The notes below the pieces were generated by a model. The model was not told the origin of the DNA. It worked only from the letters and a program-made list of their open reading frames with translations, and searched no databases. 64,000 nt of DNA from CAWCCP01 sp963701245. GTDB taxonomy: Bacteria > Patescibacteriota > Saccharimonadia > Saccharimonadales > UBA4665. The stretch spans positions 1,837,430 to 1,901,429 of the forward strand of contig OY969576.1 in NCBI GenBank assembly GCA_963701245.1. The letters are read 5' to 3'. Below are positions 57,046-64,000 of the stretch, in pieces; position 1 is the stretch's first letter; each line of letters opens with the position of its first letter. The translations under genes and the position numbers were made by a program.

Positions 57046-57279
57046 TAGAAACCGTATTTGAGCGGCTATCAACCGCGATCCTATAGAATTAGGAACGGAG
57101 TGGGAAGAAAAGTGCCTACTAAGTAGAACCCACCGATTCTAGCAGCGACATCGCTAGTAAACCAAGTGCTTTTGAGAACACCTCAAAGGAAACCGGATGG
57201 TACCTCCTGAACGCTCACAGTAGTTTGGGATCCGGTAACTAATAATGAGGTGATTTTTTAATTTACGAGGAAATACAGC
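57046..57279 (+). promoter_or_regulatory. T-box riboswitch (tRNA-Ile), ultrashort Stem I type
   Basis: Stem I is GCGG-CTATCAA-CCGC (57062-57076) with specifier ATC (Ile) in its terminal loop. Stem II CCTA/TAGG (57080-57093) has the loop TAGAAT, which pairs with ATTCTA (57136-57141) as a pseudoknot. Stem III is AGCG/CGCT (57144-57155). The T-box domain is helix ACCGGA/TCCGGT (57192-57197/57231-57236), the 7-base bulge TGGTACC (57198-57204) and helix TCCT/GGGA (57205-57208/57227-57230). TGGT fits tRNA-Ile with discriminator A (ACCA), as encoded at 8.7 kb. The alternative fold ACCTC (57202-57206) with GAGGT (57247-57251) is followed by six T, so control may be by termination; translational control is also possible. 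Confidence 0.88.
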
Positions 57280-60231
57280 ATGAAATTCTCCAAAAACAGT
57301 CGCAGAAAACCAATCGAATACGAGAAAGATTTGATTGGTTATTGGAAGAAAAACAAGATATTCGAAAAATCGGTCGAGTCACGTCCAAAAGACAATGCCT
57401 ATGTATTTTACGACGGCCCTCCATTTATTACAGGGGTTCCGCATCATGGCACCTTACTTTCGAGTATTGTTAAAGACGCTATACCGCGATACTGGACCAT
57501 GAAAGGCAAGCGCGTAGAGCGGGTATGGGGTTGGGATTGCCACGGCTTACCAGCTGAGATATTCACCGAAAAAAAGCTCGGTATACATGATAAGCGCGAT
57601 ATAGGCACCAAAGTTACTTTAGAAGAATATATTAACACTTGTCGAGCGAATATGGTCCAAACCGGGAGTGAATGGGAGGATACAATCGATCGCGTCGGTA
57701 GATGGGTTGATTTTAAGGGGGCCTACCGCACTATGGATAAGCCCTATATGGAATCCATTTGGTGGGCGTTTAAGAAACTTTATGAGGCAGGTAAAATTTA
57801 TGAGGGTGAAAAAGTTCTCCTTTACTGCACGAGGGACGCGACGCCAATAAGCAAAGCGGAAGTTGCAATGGACAATTCCTATAAAGTCGTCACCGATCCT
57901 TCTGTCTATGTGAAACTGAAACTAAAAAATTCAGATGCTTCATTATTGGCGTGGACTACGACTCCATGGACATTACCTGCTAATACTGCAGCAGCGGTAA
58001 ATAAGGATATAGAATATGCCGAAGTTGAAGTCAATAACGAGAACTTTATTATTGCCAATGAACTTGTTGCTAAGGTGCTGACAGATGAAAAACATCAAAC
58101 CATCCCATATACAATTAAGCGTACTTTTAAGGGCAGTGAGTTAGTGGGCTTAGAATACGAGCCACTTTTCGAATATCAAGGGGAAAACGCCGATAAGGTG
58201 TGGGCAGCGGATTACGTCACCCTAGAGGAGGGAACGGGTATCGTGCATCTTGCACCTGCCTATGGTGAGGAAGATTTTGCCCTGGCAAAAGAAAAAGGCT
58301 TCCCTATTGTTTCAAACATTGATGACAGTGGTTTTTATGCTGAGGGTGAGTGGAAAGGGAAACAGGTTTGGGAGACCAATAAGGAAATCGCGAAAACCCT
58401 ATACGAACGAGGAATTGTCTGGAAGATAGAATACATAACCCATAGCTATCCCCATTGTCATAGGTGTGGTACAAGGCTGATGTATCGTGCACATCCTAGC
58501 TGGTTTATGGACATCAATACACAACGTGAAGCGATGCTAGAGCAAAACGCAGATATATATTGGTTTCCGGAGCACATCAAAAACGGAAGATTTGCTAAGA
58601 CTGTTCAAAGTGCCCCCGATTGGAATTTAAGCCGAGACAGATTTTGGGCAACGGCGATACCTGTGTGGAAAGGAATAGATAGACATGGAGATGAACATAT
58701 TAAGGTAGTTGGCAGTTATGCTGAATTGAAACAGCTCTCCGGTGTAGAGTTGGAAGATTATCATCGCCCATGGATTGATGATGTACGATTTACGATCGAT
58801 GGTGTCGAGTATCGGCGGATTGATAAGGTTTTTGACTCGTGGTTTGAGAGCGGCTCGATGCCGTTTGCGCAGTTCCATTATCCGTTTGAAAACGTAGAAA
58901 AATTTGAACAAAATTTCCCAGGCGATTTTATTGCCGAATATGTCGGTCAAGTTCGAGCATGGTTCTATTATCTGCATGCTGTTTCTACTGGACTATTTGC
59001 AAAGAATGCATTTAAAAACGTGATTGTCACCGGAACACTTGCAGGCAATGACGGACGGAAGATGAGTAAGAGCTATGGTAATTATACTGATCCTAACGAT
59101 CTCATGGATAAGTTTAGTGCTGATTCGTTACGCTTTCTTCTCCTAAGTTCACCTGTATTAAACGCAGAAGACTTCTCATTACAAGATAAAGATGTAAGCG
59201 ATGTTGCTAGAAAACTAAACATGGTTTGGAACATGTACGACTTCTTTACCTTGTATGCTTCAGTGGATAATTGGCAAACTAAAAATAATAACGGCGAACT
59301 ACCTCTAGATCCAAGTAATGACGTAACAAATCCACTTGATCAATGGATCATCAGCCGAATTCATCAAATCATACATGACGTTGAAAAACATATGGACGCC
59401 TATGATGTACCAAATGCCTTGAAAGTAATTTTGCCGTTTGTAGATGACGCCAGTAACTGGTATGTCCGTAGAAGCCGAAAAAGATTTTGGAAGAGTGATA
59501 ATGACGAAGATAAGAATAATGCCTACCGAACGCTTTACTATATTCTTGTGGAGCTTTCTCAAGTCCTCGCTCCATTTACGCCGTTTCTGGCAGAAGAGTT
59601 ATATAGAAAATTAACTGCAGGATTGTCTGTACACTTATTGGATTGGCCAAAGACAGGTCATGTGAATGAGATTGTTCTATCTGAAATGTCTGCAACTAAA
59701 GAAGCAATTACGCTTGGTCTATCCATACGAGCTGATAACGGTATAAAAGTGAGACAACCTCTTGCTTCGGCAACGGTATGGAATGCTTTCAAGATCGGGG
59801 AAGCATCTGAAAAGTATAAGGATTATATTGAAATAATCCGCGAGGAGCTTAATGTTAAGGAAGTGTTTTTGAAAAATGGCACCGTCAGTAGTAAAACTGG
59901 AGCGAACCAAATTGTAAGAGTGGAACTTGATCTCGTAATCACGCCAATACTTATGCGCGAAGGGTTAATGAGAGAGGTAATCAGGCACGTTCAACAGATA
60001 AGAAAACAAGCAGGATTAGAAGTTGATGACCGCATTGAATTATCGGTTGTATCTGATGACAATGAGCTGGTAGCGATGTTACAAGATCATTATTTCTCAG
60101 ATGTAATTGCTCACGAAACACTAGCAGAAAAATTAAATAACACAGAAGTAAATGGTTACTCGGCAGAAATAAAGATTGGTGAAATAGAAGCACTCGTGAA
60201 ATTAAAAAAGATGGCCGTCAGTAATCAATAG
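57280..60231 (+). CDS. ileS: isoleucyl-tRNA synthetase
   Basis: 983 residues. The class I HIGH-like motif is in GPPFITGVPHHGTL (about 46-59), and KMSKS is in NDGRKMSKSYGNY (about 594-598). WGWDCHGLPAE and the editing domain (AWTTTPWTLPANTAAAV) lie between. The anticodon-binding domain ends in a long C-terminal extension. The sequence style, with SYGNYTDPNDLMDKFSADSLRF, resembles the eukaryote-like type II IleS, a form often less sensitive to mupirocin; this is inference. The T-box leader upstream senses uncharged tRNA-Ile and so couples synthetase level to demand. CGAGGAA precedes the ATG. Confidence 0.95.
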   Translation: MKFSKNSRRKPIEYEKDLIGYWKKNKIFEKSVESRPKDNAYVFYDGPPFITGVPHHGTLLSSIVKDAIPRYWTMKGKRVERVWGWDCHGLPAEIFTEKKLGIHDKRDIGTKVTLEEYINTCRANMVQTGSEWEDTIDRVGRWVDFKGAYRTMDKPYMESIWWAFKKLYEAGKIYEGEKVLLYCTRDATPISKAEVAMDNSYKVVTDPSVYVKLKLKNSDASLLAWTTTPWTLPANTAAAVNKDIEYAEVEVNNENFIIANELVAKVLTDEKHQTIPYTIKRTFKGSELVGLEYEPLFEYQGENADKVWAADYVTLEEGTGIVHLAPAYGEEDFALAKEKGFPIVSNIDDSGFYAEGEWKGKQVWETNKEIAKTLYERGIVWKIEYITHSYPHCHRCGTRLMYRAHPSWFMDINTQREAMLEQNADIYWFPEHIKNGRFAKTVQSAPDWNLSRDRFWATAIPVWKGIDRHGDEHIKVVGSYAELKQLSGVELEDYHRPWIDDVRFTIDGVEYRRIDKVFDSWFESGSMPFAQFHYPFENVEKFEQNFPGDFIAEYVGQVRAWFYYLHAVSTGLFAKNAFKNVIVTGTLAGNDGRKMSKSYGNYTDPNDLMDKFSADSLRFLLLSSPVLNAEDFSLQDKDVSDVARKLNMVWNMYDFFTLYASVDNWQTKNNNGELPLDPSNDVTNPLDQWIISRIHQIIHDVEKHMDAYDVPNALKVILPFVDDASNWYVRRSRKRFWKSDNDEDKNNAYRTLYYILVELSQVLAPFTPFLAEELYRKLTAGLSVHLLDWPKTGHVNEIVLSEMSATKEAITLGLSIRADNGIKVRQPLASATVWNAFKIGEASEKYKDYIEIIREELNVKEVFLKNGTVSSKTGANQIVRVELDLVITPILMREGLMREVIRHVQQIRKQAGLEVDDRIELSVVSDDNELVAMLQDHYFSDVIAHETLAEKLNNTEVNGYSAEIKIGEIEALVKLKKMAVSNQ

Positions 60232-60439
60232 AATATAAATTTTATTGTCGAATTTCAATAACAAAAAATTATAATTATACCGTTTATGATATTAATCTAA
60301 GTTATATGTTCATATGTTGATCAATATTATTAAATCAAATATGTATTTGTCAACTCTCAACACTTTACACAGAAGTGTATATCTGGTAGACTTACTCGGT
60401 AATTTTGAGAAACTAAGATCTTGAAGGAAAACCTTGGTC

Positions 60440-60750
60440 ATGATGAAAGCAGTTATAGAAACCGGAAGTAAACAGTACCTTGTCACTGAAGGTCAGAGTA
60501 TTCTAGTCGAGCTACTGAAAGATACCGGTAAGACTGTAGATTTTCAACCACTTTTAGTAGTCGATGGCGAGAACGTAATGATTGGCCAACCATATCTTGA
60601 AAAGCACTAGTAACTGCCGAAGTTATAAACTCAGATATTCAGTCTGACAAGGTCACGGCAATTCGCTACAAAGCAAAGAAACGAGTTCACAAAGTGCGTG
60701 GGCATCGTCAACATCAAACCGAGCTCAAAATAGTTAAAATTAAAGTTTAG
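60440..60750 (+). CDS. rplU: 50S ribosomal protein L21, one frameshift
   Basis: The first frame reads MMKAVIETGSKQYLVTEGQS...GENVMIGQPYLEKH and stops at 60608-60610. The next frame continues VTAEVINSDIQSDKVTAIRYKAKKRVHKVRGHRQHQTELKI. One extra A in the AAAA run at about 60600-60603 would give EKALVTAEV and a normal bL21 of about 104 residues. The protein sits near the polypeptide tunnel side of the 50S subunit. rpmA (L27) usually follows rplU but is not here. I treat the break as a homopolymer error or a strain-specific mutation. Confidence 0.85.
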
Positions 60751-61270
60751 CTCCAAAAACTACCAAGATTAATTTGGCGGTAAATCGCATACTTGATAAA
60801 TCGTATTTTTAGTGTTCAGAGAATAGTACGATTATTAATCAATTTGGTTGAAAAACTTCTTCGTAAGCTACCTCTCTAAGATTGATTGTGGATAAGTTTC
60901 CAAGGTTTTTTAAATAGTTATAATTCGTACAACGATTTCTTAATCTGATAGTGTTGTGTTTAATATCTGTTTTGCTAAAGACTAAGAGAAAATGACTAAA
61001 ACATAACCTTTATTACAACGAATAGTGACGTTAAAAAGTCCAAAATCGACCCTATTTTTGCGCATAAATTTTATTCAAAAAAGCCTTGATCACCTCTGTT
61101 GGGTAGCAGATACTTGTTCTATAGGGTTGGCACCAATGTGAGGGACTAACCCTAACCAACAAACATTGGTTAAAACCAAATAAAAAGTCAAAGGGGTTTC
61201 CTGGAGGGAACTTTGGGAAACCCACAAAACTAAAATTGGTTAAAAACCAATACAAACATTTCAAAATTTA
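60751..61270 (+). other. gene-free region with a structured leader
   Basis: 520 bases. The first 300 are AT-rich without clear features. Its last 150 bases contain a likely pseudoknot (AGGGTT 61123-61128 with AACCCT 61148-61153; CCAATGT 61133-61139 with ACATTGG 61163-61169). A hairpin GGGTTTCC/GGAAACCC (61194-61201/61216-61223) follows, then a perfect hairpin ATTGGTT/AACCAAT (61235-61241/61245-61251) directly before the surface protein start. Confidence 0.5.
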
Positions 61271-64000
61271 ATGCTCAAACAAAAGTCGCAATCGCGAAAT
61301 CCGTTTCGTAGCACCCTCAGCAGGCAATTGCAAAGGGTGTTTTTTGCTGTCATACGACTCGCATTGTCGACCTCTGTAGTTTTTTATACGCGCGTACGCG
61401 CATATACGCGTATGCGTGCAGGACGGCACACCGGAATTTTCAGCAAAGCTGGAATTTTGTCTGTATTTGGAACAGCGATAGTGGTAAGCCTGGTACTTAC
61501 TCTGACACACCCGGTTGCTGCAAGCCCCAGCGCATATCTGAATTTTCAAGCCAGATTGGAAACTTCCAGTGGTGCGATTGTCAATGACGGTAATTACAAC
61601 GTTGAATTTAAGTTATACAGTGCCTCATCTGGCGGTACTGCACTCTGGACGGAAGATTACCTGAATAGCGCATCTCAGGGGGCGAGGGTAGTCAACGGAT
61701 ATTTGACGGTAAACCTTGGATCAATCACTGCATTTCCGACTACGATACCGTGGGATCAGCAACTTTGGTTGACTATGAACATTGGTGGAACATCATCAGG
61801 CTCGCCAACATGGGACGGCGAAATGAGTCCGCGTCTGCAATTGACCTCAGTGCCATATGCCTTCCAGGCCGAAAATGCCAGCCAACTTCAAACCAGTAAT
61901 GGCGGAAATATTGCCACCTTAAGTTGGACGACTCCTACGGCGAATGACAGTATCGCTTTGCCGGATGCAAGTGGTACAGTTTGTCTTGACAGCAGTTCTT
62001 CTTGTGGCTTTGCTTCCGCTAGCGGAAGTAGTGCGTATATCCAAAACGGCACATCACTACAATCGAGCGCTAATTTTAATATCCAAAGTGCCAGTACTTC
62101 GGCAAGTACTGCTGTGATAGAAGCCTTGGGAAGCCAAACGGGCGACTTACTTCAGTTTTTGGCGAGTAATGGCACTACTACTCTGAGCGGAATTAATTCC
62201 AGTGGACAGTTTTTCAATCAAAGTGGTTCTTACACTGGTACTTTGGTTCAGAACACTCTTGGCCAAAGCACGACGTATCATTTGCTCGATCCAGGTTTAT
62301 CCTCGGTAGATATCTGTCTTAGTACCGGTAACTGTGCTGGGTCTGGTGGAGGAATAACTGGATCAGGCACGGCTGACTATGTCGCGCGGTTTAACACCGG
62401 TACGACAATAAATTCTTCAACACTGCTGTACGACAACAATAGCTTTGTTGGTGTTAATACTACTACGGGTAACGGCGAACTAGCGGTTGTGAGTAGTGGT
62501 GCGACTCAACCTGGACTCTTTGTCCAGGCTGCAGCCAGTGCGACTACTCCGACATTGCTTGTTAAAGGCGGGGCGACGCCAGGATCCGGTGGCGACTTGC
62601 TTGATCTTGAAAATAATTCAAATGGTTTGTTGGTCTCCATTGATTCCAGCGGAGATATTTCTACCCAAGGAAGTCTAAGCGTTACTGGATCTACGGCACT
62701 TAGTAGCACACTTGGTGTGACTGGTGTTGCTACCTTTGATAATAGCGCTACAGTTCAGGGTAGCGGGGGATTGACGCTAGGCGTATCGGGATCTACTACT
62801 GGTAATTTGGTCTTTGCAGTCGCAGGCACGACATATACAACAACGCTTCAATCGGCAATAGACTCTCAGAATCAGACGGTAGTGATCCCCAATTCAGGAA
62901 ATACAAGCGATACTGTTTGTTTGGAATTATTAGCAAACTGTACCGGCACAGGTGGTGGCATCGCCGGATCTGGCCTTGAGTACTATCTTACTAAATTCGA
63001 CACTGTGGGCGGCAACCACATTGGAAATAGCTCGTTGTACGATAACGGGTCGTTTGTTGGACTGAACACCACGAATAACAACGGTTTGCTAAGTATTCAA
63101 GGTTCTAGTACAAGTCAGAGTAGTTTGTTTATACAGTCAACTGCAAATGGAGCAAAACCTGTAACAGTTTTTCAGGAAGGTGCCACGCCGACGGCTGGGG
63201 CAGATATAGTCGACCTCCAAGACTCAACTGGTGCTAATTTAGCTAGATTCGACAACGCGGGTGACTTTGAAAGCACTGGCTACGTCGACAACGGAGTTGG
63301 TGGCATTGGCCAATACGCGAACTTGCTTGAATACTCTGAGCAGTTGGATAACGCTGTTTGGACAACTTCTAATCTGACCGTAACTGCTAACGATGCTGCC
63401 TCAAATCCAGCACCTGATGGCAATATCAGTGCCGACAAGTTAGTATCAAGTGCTGCCAATGCTACGATTCAGCAGCCATATTCGACTACTACAACTGGTA
63501 CCTACACCTTTAGCATGTGGGTTAAGACTAACAGCGGTACACAGCCGGTACAGTTAAGAATTGACTCCACTGGTGGTTCACCGGGTACTGGTACTGCAGC
63601 GAGCTTTACCGCCACTACGACTTGGCAACGCTTTAGTGTCAGCCAGGCCTTTACTGGTTCTCTGACGGCTGTAAAACCAACTCTAATTGTGACAAATAAC
63701 TCAGCTACGGTTGTTGGCTGGGGAGCTCAACTGGTATATGCAAATAACCCAGAGGTCTACGTGCGTACTACCTCAAGTGTTGTAGCTGCAAGTGATGGAG
63801 TTGTGAGTAACGGACAAGAGTTCATATCCAGTGCATCAGCAACCAGCACGCCGTTAGTTATCCAAGGTGCTCCATCACAGAGCGGAAATTTGCTGGAAAC
63901 TGAAGGCTCAAATGGCGTAGTGCTAGCCAAGATTGACGCGAGCGGTAACTTATCTGCAGTACAAGGTACTTTCTCGGGTCTGTTAACAACGAATTCAGGC
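61271..64000 (+). CDS. second giant surface protein, 3' end cut by window
   Basis: 910 codons open to the window edge. The first ATG (61271) gives a basic 47-residue extension. The ATG at 61412 gives a textbook signal peptide (basic start, then ILSVFGTAIVVSLVLTLTHPVAA, cleavage near VAA-S). Mature sequence starts AYLNFQARLETSSGAIVNDG, a tail-fibre-like domain (about residues 80-200, ending in SVPYAFQAENAS). Repeats of Gly/Ser/Thr-rich beta modules follow: GNIATLSWTTPTANDS, DTVCLELLANC, SAYIQNGTSLQSSANF, GGLTLGVSGSTTGNL. The same motifs occur in the 5201-residue protein. Near 680-830 NLLEYSEQLDNAVWTTSNLTVTAN starts a carbohydrate-binding-like sandwich. No Shine-Dalgarno is seen. It is likely another host-contact or envelope fibre. 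Confidence 0.75.
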   Translation, partial: MLKQKSQSRNPFRSTLSRQLQRVFFAVIRLALSTSVVFYTRVRAYTRMRAGRHTGIFSKAGILSVFGTAIVVSLVLTLTHPVAASPSAYLNFQARLETSSGAIVNDGNYNVEFKLYSASSGGTALWTEDYLNSASQGARVVNGYLTVNLGSITAFPTTIPWDQQLWLTMNIGGTSSGSPTWDGEMSPRLQLTSVPYAFQAENASQLQTSNGGNIATLSWTTPTANDSIALPDASGTVCLDSSSSCGFASASGSSAYIQNGTSLQSSANFNIQSASTSASTAVIEALGSQTGDLLQFLASNGTTTLSGINSSGQFFNQSGSYTGTLVQNTLGQSTTYHLLDPGLSSVDICLSTGNCAGSGGGITGSGTADYVARFNTGTTINSSTLLYDNNSFVGVNTTTGNGELAVVSSGATQPGLFVQAAASATTPTLLVKGGATPGSGGDLLDLENNSNGLLVSIDSSGDISTQGSLSVTGSTALSSTLGVTGVATFDNSATVQGSGGLTLGVSGSTTGNLVFAVAGTTYTTTLQSAIDSQNQTVVIPNSGNTSDTVCLELLANCTGTGGGIAGSGLEYYLTKFDTVGGNHIGNSSLYDNGSFVGLNTTNNNGLLSIQGSSTSQSSLFIQSTANGAKPVTVFQEGATPTAGADIVDLQDSTGANLARFDNAGDFESTGYVDNGVGGIGQYANLLEYSEQLDNAVWTTSNLTVTANDAASNPAPDGNISADKLVSSAANATIQQPYSTTTTGTYTFSMWVKTNSGTQPVQLRIDSTGGSPGTGTAASFTATTTWQRFSVSQAFTGSLTAVKPTLIVTNNSATVVGWGAQLVYANNPEVYVRTTSSVVAASDGVVSNGQEFISSASATSTPLVIQGAPSQSGNLLETEGSNGVVLAKIDASGNLSAVQGTFSGLLTTNSG
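61385..61420. other. 36-nt perfectly alternating purine-pyrimidine tract
   Basis: From 61385 to 61420 every base alternates pyrimidine-purine (TATACGCGCGTACGCGCATA and onward), rich in CG and CA/TG steps, the composition most prone to form Z-DNA under negative supercoiling. It covers the second possible start codon (61412) of the surface protein gene. Confidence 0.85.

Overview
The window comes from a Candidatus Saccharibacteria (TM7)-like member of the Patescibacteria/CPR. The evidence is the 16S rRNA (signature stretches such as GTAAAGAGTTGCGTAGGTGG, AAACATAAAGG and GTTAAGTCCATCAACGAG), a 23S rRNA carrying two group I introns, unlinked 16S and 23S genes, and a very large Asn/Ser/Thr/Gly-rich surface proteome beside a compact informational gene set. 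UGA is used as a stop. These family assignments come from memory of motifs; no search was run.

Layout. 1-6.7 kb: a 5'-truncated TraG/VirD4-like ATPase, then gyrB and gyrA. Both gyrase genes are interrupted by single-base indels (3 in gyrB, about 20 in gyrA) while the encoded protein stays conserved across frames, which points to local sequence error rather than true decay. 6.7-8.9 kb: a self-contained 16S unit (promoter, processing stem, terminator), followed by tRNA-Ile and tRNA-Ala on the opposite strand. 9-30 kb: a surface-protein island with three minus-strand Asn/Ser/Thr-rich secreted or membrane proteins, a plus-strand membrane protein, and a 5201-residue membrane-anchored fibre containing six identical tandem 702-bp repeats. 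30.1-34.7 kb: a separate 23S-5S unit with its own promoter, leader, processing stem and terminator.

34.8-38.8 kb: a membrane protein, two small basic KGG-type proteins (one behind a candidate attenuator), a HExxH metallopeptidase-like protein, a ROK-family kinase or regulator, and a complete insertion sequence. 39-49.9 kb: translation and replication genes (rpsA, infB, fmt, def, priA, rpsU, yqeY, adk, map), with a second complete insertion sequence placed directly against the rpsU promoter. 50-57 kb: ftsA, ftsZ, nrdR, a B12-dependent ribonucleotide reductase and a thioredoxin-fold protein. 57-60.8 kb: ileS behind a well-formed T-box leader of the ultrashort Stem I type, and rplU with one frameshift. 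61.3 kb to the right edge: the first 910 codons of another giant surface protein, preceded by a structured leader and a 36-nt alternating purine-pyrimidine tract.

How it works together. The core genes form a housekeeping block (translation initiation, N-terminal processing, division, dNTP supply). The rest is cell-surface machinery plausibly used for attachment to a host cell, which is inference from the known episymbiotic lifestyle of the group. Two styles of translation start coexist: genes with a Shine-Dalgarno sequence, and several genes whose -10 box sits 7-10 nt before the ATG, implying leaderless mRNAs. The strongest candidates for follow-up are the T-box (specifier ATC and T-box UGGU both fit the tRNA-Ile in this window), the leaderless promoters, the tandem-amplified giant fibre, and the palindrome-rich regulatory region in the surface island.
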